A stretch of DNA of 64,000 nt from Lasiosphaeris hirsuta (Eukaryota; Ascomycota; Sordariomycetes; Sordariales; Lasiosphaeriaceae), in contig JAUKUA010000004.1 in assembly GCA_030549175.1 (NCBI GenBank), forward strand, positions 1,860,001 to 1,924,000, read 5' to 3'. The position numbers were made by a program, and so were the translations under genes. A model generated the notes under the pieces. The model did no database searches. It was not told where the DNA came from and saw only the letters and a program-made list of their open reading frames with translations. This document shows, piece after piece, positions 23,429 to 33,250 of the stretch. The stretch's first letter is position 1. Each line of letters starts with the position of its first letter.

Positions 23429-24804
23429 TCACAACCAGGGCGATACGGCTTTAGGCAGAGGCCAATTTGAGTTCCTCCATTCTGGCGGTCTTGTGTGTAC
23501 TGCCGGCTCTGGCGATCGCTCCGGCGACCGGGGGCTGGTGATGGGTTGTATCGGTCTGGCTAGAATATCGCTGTATACCCGTTCTGCGCTATCTGGACTA
23601 GGACGTACTACTGATGGCCTCCGAGGAGGGGTTTTCGGTGCCGCCGTCGTACACGGTATATCCGGCAAAGGGCATGTTGGGGGGGGTCCTGCTGGTGGCG
23701 GTGGCGCTTTGGGCGTTTTTGGTGAACGCAGACTTGCCTGGCGCAGTGGGCTGAGCACTAATGAGGGCTTTAGCCGGCGCTGGCGTGCCTCCTTGTTGAT
23801 GTTGTCACCAAGCATTACTGCTCTCCCGATTTGATGAGGACGTGTGGTCGGCGTTGGGGATTCTTTGGCTATATAGCTAACAATTGCGCGGTCTAAGGCA
23901 AGGTTGACATCTAGCTCTTCTTCCTTGAGCTTCTGCTTCTTCTTGTGGCGGCGTACGAAGAGATAACAACCTAGAAGCGAGAGGAGCGAGGACCCAGCGA
24001 CCGAGACTACAATAGCAATGATGGCGCGCGTCACAGACAAGGTAGCGTTTCCTGCCTCTGTAGGAGGTTGTACCTGAAGAAAACGTCAATACAAGCCGCC
24101 CGATCGCAGGTTCTAACCTCCGGAGCACCTACTTCAACAGTGGTTACAACCGGTGTTATTGCAGCCGCCGATGCACTGACGGAGCTTGCCAGGGCCAATA
24201 CTTCGCCGACCTTACTCGACGCGGATTGCTCGGCAGCTGCAATGGCACCAGATGCGGATTGCTCAGCAGTCACAACAGCATCAGAGGCGGATGCTTTCAC
24301 CTCCAGCATAGAATTTGAGGCCGAAGCCTGAGCTTCTAATAGCGCATCCGATGCAGACGAGGAAAGTAACTCCATCGAGGACTGGAGCTGAGTTATGGAC
24401 AAAGCCAACTCTCGTGAGACAGATGAAGCACTTGCCACTGCAGAAGCAAGAGCACTGTTTAGGAAACGGATTGTGATGACATTGTTGATGTTTTGTCGGC
24501 GGTGTAGTTCGGAAGGAAAAGGGGTGGTCGTCGGGCACGGTGCTGACAACAACGATGTCACCTCCACAATCCGTATCGATGCCGTTGGTTTTGGTATGAG
24601 CGACGGAGCCTGCTCATTTTTTGTACTGGACTGTACTTTTGCAACGAACTCGGGTTGGCGTTGTGCCGAATTTTGGGCTGTGTTGTTGTTCCCATGAGGA
24701 TGGCCAACAGCAGTTGGTGCTGGCAAACCCTCGGATAAGGCCACGGCGGAGAGTGAGAGCGGTGAAAGAAACAACCAGAGCAGCAACGGTCGTTGCTTTG
24801 CCAT
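23429..24804 (-). CDS. Type I membrane protein with 11-residue Ala/Ser repeats
   Basis: Complement of exons 24118-24804 and 23429-24073, with a short 44-nt phase-0 intron (GTTAGA...TTCAG); 443 residues. It has a signal peptide (MAKQRPLLLWLFLSPLSLSA), a Ser/Thr/Pro-rich outer part, five tandem 11-residue units starting SAS (about residues 150-204, for example SASDALLEAQA, SASNSMLEVKA, SASDAVVTAEQ), one membrane segment (about 246-270, IIAIVVSVAGSSLLSLLGCYLF) and stop-transfer RRHKKKQK. The cytoplasmic tail is Pro-rich (PPPPAGPPPTCPLPDIP) and could bind SH3 domains. The layout resembles fungal surface sensors such as the Wsc/Mid2 class, but no WSC or other known domain is seen, so function is unknown. 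Divergent from the Cdc25-like gene over 1.18 kb. Confidence 0.75.
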
Positions 24805-25985
24805 ATCGCAGCAGGCCTAAAAAGTGCCGCCGAATTGAGAGGCATCCCGTCAATAAAGCTGTGGTTGAGAGGCATGGGGGGAGTGTGGTAAATGTCAGAC
24901 TGAGCGGCATACAGCTCTCAGCCAAGGGACAAGAACAGATAGGGGGATAAGGAGACCTGGTCACTCGACAGGAGACAGGATAATGAGTCCTGAAAAGCGC
25001 TCGCTAGGATGTTTTAGTCTGACGCAGAGAAATCTGTTCACACTGCACCATTTCCAGTGTCCGGAACTGACACGGATGTGGTGGGCCTGGTTCTCGTCTG
25101 ATGATCTGATTTGTCCATTACTTGCAGGTCGGGCCAGAAACGCGTTAGAAACCGTTTGGTCGCTGGCTGAGTAGGCACAGGGGCAAAATTGACGTCAGTT
25201 TCCAGACTCGACGGCCTCGCGCCCTACTCTATGTTGACCGAGAGACTCTAAAAGAGGCCCGTTCTCGCAACCATAGGCCTCTTTTGGCGTCGATGACAGG
25301 AAATCCTTCAAGGACGGTTGGGATGCAGATTGTGAGCCCCCATGCCTCCCAAGCCTCCCATACCATCTTCAGTATGCCACATAATGCACTTGCTGGATGT
25401 GTTCGCGGAAGTCGAGCTTCTTCGATTCAATTGTGCTTTTGCTGACTCGAATGTGAGGTGGCGCGACTTGAGGCGAACCGAGGGAATCCATCAACAGAAA
25501 TGGGAGACAAAAAAAAAGCAATTGATATGTTTGCTCCAAGTGCGAAACGGTAAAGAGACACTACCGTTGCTGAGAAGTCGGCCAACCCCTTGGTACTGCG
25601 CGTGCATAAACAATTCAGCCAAAACGTTCAAAAAGGGAAATGGAAAGAAAAGGATGTCCAAATAAGGTTGACAACACCTCCAGGCGCGTTCCGCAGATCC
25701 CCCCGGTAGCTTTGCGAGATTGAATCTCGGTAGTCGACCATCAGCCCTGTCAGCTGGCCGTGGATGACGAACGACTTGTCAGGCTGGAGACATTCTATCG
25801 TGTGCCCCACCAAAAAGTTCCAGGCACGCCCAGACCAGCCCTCACAGCCCAACCAACCCCTGAGCCCCCGCAGGGTGCCTTCCTTTGTCGCAAACCAAAT
25901 ACCACTTCTGAACCAAGCAGATTCTCTCTACCACCTACTGCCCCAACGCCGCTGTTAACGTAGTCTACCTCTCAGCTCACCCAAC
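24805..25985. other. Divergent promoter region, 1.2 kb
   Basis: Between the hendecad-repeat membrane protein and the Cdc25-like gene. No supported coding region or clear element. Confidence 0.6.
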
Positions 25986-26532
25986 ATGGCGACTATCGGC
26001 ACCCTCCCGCGCCTCTCGGCGGCCGCCCTCTCAGAGCTCATCCTCGCAGAGCAAGCCGTAGCCAAAGGCGACCCCACCATTGCCATAATCGACGTGCGGG
26101 ATGATGGTACGACAGCTGCCCCCCTCGTTTCACTCACTCGTAGCTAACATGTATGCCCAAGACTACATTGGCGGCCACATCAAAGGCGCCCAAAACATCC
26201 CTTCGCGCACCCTTGAAACCATGCTCCCGACCCTGATCCGACAGCACAAGGACAAGGAAATCATCGTCTTCCACTGCGCCCTTTCGCAACAACGTGGCCC
26301 CGGCGCCGCGCTGCGGTATATCCGCGAGCGCGAGCGAGCGCTGTCCAAGCAGCAAAAGGCTACCAAGGCCAATACCGATGGCGCCAATGAGGAGCAGGCA
26401 ACGAAGCCGGTCGAGCAGAAGATCTATGTCCTCGACAAGGGGTTTGTTGGGTGGCAGGAGGTGTACGGCACCGACGAGCGGTTGACCGAGGGGTATCGGA
26501 AGGAGCTGTGGGCGGATGGCTACTGGGGATGA
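25986..26532 (+). CDS. Rhodanese-fold Cdc25-like phosphatase / arsenate reductase (Ych1/Ibp1 type)
   Basis: Exons 25986-26106 and 26162-26532 (55-nt phase-1 intron, donor GTACGA, branch GCTAAC, acceptor CAAG); 163 residues, a single rhodanese domain. Domain features: IAIIDVRDDDYIGGHIKGA (the CH2A-like loop, completed by the splice) and active-site HCALSQQRGPGAA, a C-x5-R loop as in Cdc25 and Acr2-type enzymes rather than the six-residue loop of sulfurtransferases. Then VLDKGFVGWQEVYG, the conserved strand-helix at the end. A small charged insert (KQQKATKANTDGANEEQATK) lies between. It could dephosphorylate proteins or small substrates or reduce arsenate; sequence alone cannot decide. No arsenic-resistance neighbour is present. 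Confidence 0.88.
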
Positions 26533-28683
26533 ACGGTCCGCCCGGAATGATGGGAGTAGAGGGAACATATCGTATAGGCGAGATATCTTGGCATCTAGTG
26601 ATTGCCATGGGGGCTTGGCCAGGGATCATGGACCATCCGGTGTAAGCTTCGACGTGCCGCGGGGCCGTACATCCGGTTGGTTGGTTTGGACTCGGCAGTG
26701 GGAACATTAACTAATGTCCCGGCGAGTATGAGTTGGGGAGGGGGGTATTGGCGAGGATAGGGATGGGGGTCAGCCCCACGAACTCGATCGAGATGTTCAG
26801 GCATGCCTTGTCAGGTTAGCATTGCTATTGTTGATCACCAAGTCACTGATCAACGAAGACTGGCAAAATTGCTTTATTTGAGCGCGCCAACATCAGCCCT
26901 AAAATATTCGTCATGATTTACCATCCTGACCAGGTCCAGTTGTGGCTCAGCAAGTGCACCTTACAGATCCACCATTAGCTCGCCATTCATACTCGCACCG
27001 AAATACCTTTTGCAAAGGCCGGCGAAGGATCCCGGTAGCACTTGCTAGGATGATCCACTCACAATTATACGTTCCAACCCACCTTCGTCCAACTACCACA
27101 CGAAAGCCTTCTGGATCTATAGCCTGACCTTTGACCCCGGGTATGCCAGCGTTCCGGCAACAATTGTCAACGATTTTTTTCTTACATGGACTGCCAATTC
27201 CGCGCATGGCCGACTGACAATTCCTTCCAGTCTATCATTGCACCACCAAATCAACGAGTGGTGGCTGCAGCTGATCCTCCCGCATCCCCTTGGATCATTT
27301 GTGCACACCCCCGGAACACCTGACAGATATCATATGCCTTCTTGCACAGGCAATATCTCGGCCTCACTGCGTTCAGAGATTCTGCAATCGATTGTCTGAA
27401 AAGGCATCTCCAAGTCAGCAGACGGTCTTAGGTCTCTAGAAAACGTAGTACTTGCAATTCCTCCCTGTCTAGGAAGATTTATAACTTCTGTGTCGTGGGA
27501 AAATGGCATCGGGGGTAACTCATCACCGGATACAGGACTACCGGAAGCTGTCCCCTAGGAAAATCCAGGCCTGGTGGCTGAGATCTGGGCTTCGATGTCC
27601 ACGAGTGAAGAACCAGTGAAGTTGACTACCGGGCTGTCTGCGTTGACAAGACCGGTCCACCTGATGCCGTAGGTTTTGGCGAGATCGCCATTGTGTATAA
27701 GGTTATCGGCATTGCCTTGAAAATGCCTATCTCGGTGTTGATACCTCAGTCTCGCCCAAGATGGAGAAAGGAAAGGGGGTCCAAACGGACCTGCACGGCA
27801 GCTGCTGCACAATGTCGCAAGAGATAGATGAGTCATATTGATATATGTTTCGGATGGGAAGATGGTGGAGAGGATGGAAGGTGGCACGTCATATAATGCT
27901 CAAAATTCACTGGAGTAATTAACGGAAAGTGTAAGGTCGTTGACATACACGCGGGGGTAGCCACTTCGGGTGGTAAGTAAAAAAAAAAAAAAAAAAAAAT
28001 ACCTCACTACCTTCCCTCGGCGCCGTTGGTAGGGAAGGTCGGGGAAAAGGCACCTCCAGGTCGCCGAAATAATGTTCTAGTGTCAAAACTAGCAGAACTT
28101 TTCACGCAACATGTGGGAAGGACGAGATGGGAAGATTGAACTGCAGCTGCTAGGTACTACCCATGCGTGGCGGCGGTTACGATCGCAGCTGCCAACCTCT
28201 ACCTACCTTACTCAGGTGCCCGGTGACTGCCCTGGGTTCCTGCCTCCACCCACGGAACGCCCCAAGTCCCGTCTCATCACCCGGGCTTATCCTTCCCTCT
28301 CTCAAGGTGCCAAGGTACAAATGCACTCTTTACATTAGGTTCACAGGTGCGATGTATGGCCTGGACCTGACCTTAATTTCTGTCTTACGTCCGACACGGA
28401 CCGTTGGACACCCTTCCATCAACTCTATTTGACATAGGATATCTTTCCATATGCACACAACACTCCGCAAGCCCAACAAAGTCAAATTCAATTCGAGACC
28501 AGCTCCCACTATTAAAAGCCCAGCATCCCAGCCGAAATCAAGAATATTCGCGTTCTTCCAAAGCCATCCATTCGCAGCAAAAGATGCCCACTCGTCTTGA
28601 CACTGATTAAGTCGCTCGGTCCCATTATCTCCCAGCTATCGAGTAGTATCCACCGCCTCTATCATACCGCGACCGAATTCGCA
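26533..28683. other. Gene-poor stretch with a poly-A tract
   Basis: 2.1 kb without a supported gene. A21 run at 27979-27999. The frame at 27555-27887 on the minus strand looks slightly protein-like at its end but matches nothing I know. Confidence 0.5.
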
Positions 28684-29233
28684 ATGCCTTCACTTCCGTT
28701 CGAATCACTCAGGGTCGTGGCTCCCCACCTCAAGCGGGCCACTGAAAAGGCGTCTGATCCGCTCTGGAGCACGTTCTGGCCCAATCTATGGTGGCTCCTG
28801 AGCCATGTTCTTTATTACTTGTTATTTGTGGTGGCATTTGTGGCCGGCATCGTGGGTGTGGGTGCAATAATTGTTGCCGTTTGCCAGGCATTGGCTCCCG
28901 CCGAGGAATTGAAGCAGACGACGACCAACGGGCAAAGCACCACGACTGAACAAGCCCAATACGAACCGGCCCTCAATACAGAATCCAGCGCTGCGACACA
29001 AACCCAAGACAGTAACGGGAGCCGCTGTTGAGCAGAGCAACGCCAAAGCAGTGGCATCCGGCAAGAGTTCAGAGGAGCCCTTGAGATTCGACTGGGAGGA
29101 ATTGAGGCCGTCGAAACCGCACAGACAAATCTTCGGCTGGCTTAGGTCGGATATCGAAAGAGGTCAAGTGGGTGGAAACATCGGGAAAGTGGTTGCGTTG
29201 GACGTTTTTTTTTCGTTGAAGGGGTATGAATAG
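28684..29233 (+). CDS. Possible orphan single-pass membrane protein
   Basis: ATG at 28684 opens a frame of 115 residues: MPSLPFESLRVVAPHLKRAT, then a strong hydrophobic segment (WWLLSHVLYYLLFVVAFVAG and on to VGAIIVAVCQAL), then a Thr/Gln-rich tail ending at a TGA (29029-29031). A different frame directly downstream reads EEPLRFDWEELRPSKPHRQI and continues to a stop at 29231-29233. A 40-nt intron (29012-29051, GTAACG...AAGCAG) joins the two frames cleanly and gives 169 residues; a recent frameshift would be the alternative. No homologue is known to me. Function unknown; membrane location is inferred from the hydrophobic run. Confidence 0.4.
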
Positions 29234-29368
29234 GTAATAGTTTCAAATTACGCTTCTTTTACTCTCGGTAGTCGCACAATATCAGACACTCGCCCGTATT
29301 CAAACAGCCGACAACGCCGAGCCTCACACCTACCTTGTATTCGCCACCCAGCCCTTGCTTCTCGTATC

Positions 29369-30189
29369 CTAGAACCGAAACCTCTCCTGTCTCCTCATCT
29401 CCTCCCGGAAAATATTCCTATCCCGATCCCCATTCATCGCCATGGCATTCATGCGCAGCCCGTTGATATCCGTGTTGATGACCTTGATATCCTGGCCACG
29501 CACCCGCTGGCTCTTGCTCCGACCAACCCCATAACCAGCACCGCCACGCCACCGGCCGCCACGCCGGAACGTGAACCACCCCCGCCCGAAGTCGGGATGC
29601 CTCCTCCGGAACCACACACACCCGCCCAGAAGCACCAGCGTCAAGACACCGAACACCACAGGCAGCACGATGGCGATCGGGTTCGCCCCGACGCCCACCG
29701 GGCCGTTGTCAACGCTCCCAGCGGGTGGAGGGGGCGGGGGCGGGTCCCGTAGCGGCCGGCCGGTGGATGAGACAAGCTCGACGCGGGGGCCGACGGTGCG
29801 CAGCCCGCGCGTCGTCTCGTTGGTCAGCGATGGCTCCTCGAGGAAGATGCGGGCGGGCGTGCTGGCGAAGCCGGCGGCCAGGTAGTCGGCTAGGATGTTC
29901 CACGTGAAGCGGCCGGTGCTGACGTTGATCAGCTCCGAGGTGAAGCCGTCGGCGCCGCCGAGCAGGTTGGCTGAGGGGGCCACGCCGAAGTCGGCTTGTA
30001 CTCGCACCATGGGTACTTCGGTCGAGTTGAAGTAGTTGGGGTCCCATGTTACTGCCCGGGGAGGTTAGCTGGGTGGGGTGAGGTGAGGGAGAAAGGGGAC
30101 TCACCCTCAAAGGTACGGCCGACTGTGAGTTGTTGGTTGGGGGTGGGGGAGCAGAAGGGCGCGTTTGGCCCGTCGAAGTTGTCACACAT
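29369..30189 (-). CDS. Membrane protein with 'CDNFDGP' extracellular domain, function unknown
   Basis: Complement of exons 30105-30189 and 29369-30051 (53-nt phase-1 intron, GTGAGT...GGCAG, branch GCTAAC); 255 residues. The visible N-terminus MCDNFDGPNAPFCSPTPNQQ and then LTVGRTFEVTWDPNYFNSTE recall a fungal family of single-pass proteins whose mature part starts with C-D-N and ends the first strand in TWDP. A polyproline hinge (DPPPPPPPAG) leads to one membrane segment (PIAIVLPVVFGVLTLVLLGG) followed by WFRRRH, so the C-terminus is cytoplasmic and Arg-rich. The first ATG lies at the mature domain, so no signal peptide is encoded; an upstream exon was looked for in 30190-30380 but no in-frame ATG is there. 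Start is therefore uncertain. Confidence 0.65.
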
Positions 30190-31771
30190 GGCTGGGATGG
30201 AGGCACTTGATGAGGACGAGTTGAAAAATAGGGGCTACCAGAGCCAGCTATTACATGGAATTCAAAGTCTTGGCGCAGTAGTGTCAAGATGATTAAAGAC
30301 TGGGAGATGCAAACCAAGAGATACTAGAAAGTCGAGGAAACAAGAACTGCGGGTCTCTCTCTCTCTTGATATAGTGGCCAGTTCTCACGGCAAGTATCTT
30401 CATCCCATCTTTCTCTCTTTCGAGCCGGGCGATCATGAAGCAAAGTCATACAAAGGGGCCATGGAGTCAAATGCAAATAGCACATTATGCATGCAGCCGC
30501 TGCCCAGCGATCACCCACGATGGTGGCTAGGGGTCGTGTCTCGGGCCCCTTTCTGGGCCGCTGAAACCCCATGCCTTGTTTTCGTGGGGAACCCCTGCGT
30601 GCCTTTTCGGCTCCCCAACCAAGACCACCGCCCGATCGGGGAGAGCACGCCCGACCCTCGAGCCCGCCAGCACAAAAACAAGCAATCTTGATGCGCAAAG
30701 TGGCGTGTGGTTAATTTCATGCAGGGTCATCCTGGTCGCAAGATCTGGGCAATCTGGGGCACAGCGTGTTGTTTGCGGGGTATCCCTGAGCATGTCCGCC
30801 CGACTCTCAAAGATATCAGGGCACGAGTGCAAGTACTACCCGATCCTTTACTGGAACCGCACTGACGGGTAATTTACTGCAGGGTACCTACCTTATAATG
30901 TGGGTAGTTGGGCAGCTGGCATGCCACTTATTTTGCGAAATCTCCAGCGACCCAAAGGGTCCCTGATTCATGGAGGGCTGCTCCTGCCGGAAAGAACGAG
31001 TCCCTGGATGGTCTCGGGTGGCTCCGGATGGGCCCCAGGCGGATGGCATAAGAGCCCACGGCGGCAGAAAGGAAGGAAACAAACAGTGGAGATGGCGGCT
31101 GTCCAATTCTCCGAGGATTTCCTGAGATATTCCCGACCCGGATGTACCTGACGTACCTACCTGATTTCTGGGACTCGGTGAGATCTGACTGCGGTGAAAC
31201 GCCGGGACACTGGATCAAAAGCTCCCTGCGCGCATCACCTGGGCGGCAGAGCGGCACAAATTCCGTAGTGTTGCGCGGCATATTCAGAGCCGGCGTGTCA
31301 ATTGTCAAGTTCATTGGGGTGCGAGGGCTGATGCATCGCAAAAGGTCTTGAAAATAATAAAGCTCTGTTTTTTATCAGCTGTGCTATTCACCTCTACGAC
31401 ATAGCATTGCCTGCAGAATACTAGCCACATCATAGAACCCTTCAAGGTTGTACCGTGTCGACGATCCTCCCGCCAAACTTGATCTCATCCGGCTTGGCAC
31501 CTTGGCTGTCGCGACATTGATGATTGATCCAGAAGGTTCTTGTGTTTATCCCGAGTTCCTATACTTAAGTACATCATATGGATAAGACGGGAGTTACGTC
31601 GCGAATCTAAGATGCAACCAAGTCTCGAGAGTTTCGGCAATACGTAACCACCTACCCGGGGTGGTGCACTCCCCGTCAAGAAGGACAATGAAGCTCTGAC
31701 AAGGCCTTTGTCGCCTAAAAGGTGGCGTTCTGGCTTCTCGAAGAGCATGTTTGGATCTCAATGACGTCCTA

Positions 31772-31797
31772 TTTTTTTTTTTTTTTTTTTTTTTTTT
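31772..31797. repeat. Homopolymer T26
   Basis: Twenty-six T on the + strand, which is poly-A on the minus strand at the end of repeat copy B. Confidence 0.95.
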
Positions 31798-31820
31798 GGC
31801 ACATCAAAAGGTATATTTGG

Positions 31821-31969
31821 TATTTTAGAAGGCCTTTCCCCGTCCTAGAATGGCCTTATAAAATACCAGAGAAATCTTTTTTCTCAAAGCTGTAAAGGCG
31901 CTATCGGGGCTTCAGCACCTCTCTTAGTGGAGTGTCAAGCGCTAATAAACAAACCAGGGCTGCATTGTA
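31821..31969 (+). repeat. Dispersed repeat, copy B
   Basis: Related to copies A and C: TTTTAGAAGGCCTT, GGGGCTTCAGCACCTCTCTT, then GCGCTAATAAACAAACCAGG and GCTGCATTGTA. Identity to copy A is clearly far above chance but low, so the copies are old. Confidence 0.65.
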
Positions 31970-32263
31970 CCTTATTCTGCAGTGGCTGCGTTGTTTTGTC
32001 GGCAATGTCCTGGTTGTTGGGTTTAACAACAGGAGCTTCCGAGTCCCGAGGTCCATCTAATCTTGAGCGTATCTGTTTCGGCACATAAAATAACACTTGT
32101 GTCTATTCGAGAATGGCCTCAAACCCCAAATTTGATCACTCGGCCACATCCTTCCAGAAGTGCCAAATTCTCGACCTTTTTGTCTTTCAGATCATCTCCC
32201 CCGAAGCGAAAGCTGGCAGACAGCAATCTGAGCCCACCTACTCGCCCTCCTTCAATCCACATC

Positions 32264-32788
32264 ATGGCTTCCTGTCACCGTAACATCGACACGGGACTCA
32301 TGGCGATAGTCCAGGAGGCAGCACGGAGGTTTTCATACTATCGGAAGATTGCCAACGCGCCACAGGGGGTGCACGCCAGCGAGTTTTTTGACTTTGAAGT
32401 TTGCCTTTTTGTGGTGACCATGGCTCTGCTACTTGGCTTTGCCTGGGCCCTCTGCACGCTATCGTGCCGAGAACTCCTGACCGGATATCGGTACATAATA
32501 TATCCCCCGAAGGACCATCTTGCGGGCTGGGACGCCGACGACGATGGAATTTCAGACATTATAACGCTCGTCTCATTGGCGTTTGGGCCGGTGGTGCTGG
32601 CGGCTCATGGTATCATCATAATTATTATCAGAGCGTATGGCAAGGAGAAAGTGTTTTCACGGTTTTGGCGCAGGGAGGAATCAGCGAGTTACTGTGATGA
32701 GAAAGGACCGTGGCTGGCGGATGAGAAGGAATGCGTCGGGGTGGAGTTGGAAGCTAGTCCGATTCCAAAGACGGGCGTGCCCGTCTAA
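32264..32788 (+). CDS. Orphan membrane protein with two hydrophobic segments
   Basis: Single exon of 174 residues starting MASCHRNIDTGLMAIVQEAA. Two membrane segments are likely: CLFVVTMALLLGFAWALCTL and LVSLAFGPVVLAAHGIIIII, separated by a charged loop with HLAGWDADDDGISD. The C-terminal 40 residues are charged. No known domain. It lies between repeat copies B and C, with copy C starting about 110 nt after the stop codon. Codon use looks ordinary for the window. It may be a lineage-specific gene; coding status rests on ORF length and hydrophobic pattern only. Confidence 0.5.
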   Translation: MASCHRNIDTGLMAIVQEAARRFSYYRKIANAPQGVHASEFFDFEVCLFVVTMALLLGFAWALCTLSCRELLTGYRYIIYPPKDHLAGWDADDDGISDIITLVSLAFGPVVLAAHGIIIIIIRAYGKEKVFSRFWRREESASYCDEKGPWLADEKECVGVELEASPIPKTGVPV

Positions 32789-32900
32789 TGCTCGATAGAT
32801 GCCGTTGTTACAGGGCCCTTGGGCACAATTGCACCAAACATGAATATAACCACCCTGTTTTGTTTGTCAGCGCGGGACTCGGACTTCAAGGTGATGCTTG

Positions 32901-32975
32901 CAAAGGCCTTGTCAGGCTTATATATCCCTCTTGGCAGGAGGTTCCGCACTGAAAAACAAACTGGGCTGAGTTGTA
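32901..32975 (+). repeat. Dispersed repeat, copy C
   Basis: Shorter copy: AAAGGCCTT, CAGGCTTATATATCCCTCTT, then CCGCACTGAAAAACAAACTG and GGCTGAGTTGTA, ending at the same TTGTA as copies A and B. Confidence 0.6.
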
Positions 32976-33044
32976 GAAGCCCATGTGTGCCTGGTCATCG
33001 ATTTTAGAGAGCACAAACCAAGGGTTTCCCGGTCCCGGACTAAT

Positions 33045-33064
33045 CCCCCCCCCCCCCCCCCCCC
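33045..33064. repeat. Homopolymer C20
   Basis: Twenty C followed directly by nine A (33065-33073). Confidence 0.95.
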
Positions 33065-33250
33065 AAAAAAAAATCATGTTTGCCCACCCTTGCTTATCAC
33101 GTACCTGCATCATATCCAATATTGCAATTTGCCATGGGGATCTAGGTAGACGCTGACGGGACGGCAAGGCCAAAGTGCTCATCCCAACATCAAAGGGATA
33201 TCGAAGACAACGTAGAAAATGATCAAAACCGCACTTCATACAAACCGACA

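Larger units (their letters stand above)
30190..32263. other. Gene-poor region with repeat copy B and a T26 tract
   Basis: 2.1 kb without a supported gene. Contains T26 (31772-31797) and, 23 nt further on, repeat copy B. Confidence 0.55.
32789..33250. other. Spacer with repeat copy C and C20/A9 tract
   Basis: Contains repeat copy C (32901-32975) and a C20 run (33045-33064) followed by A9. The end is the promoter of the quinoprotein-like gene. Confidence 0.7.

Noticed and set aside
27555..27887. Minus-strand ORF of 110 residues
   Set aside because: No known motif; composition is only weakly protein-like, and it lies in a repeat-rich spacer.
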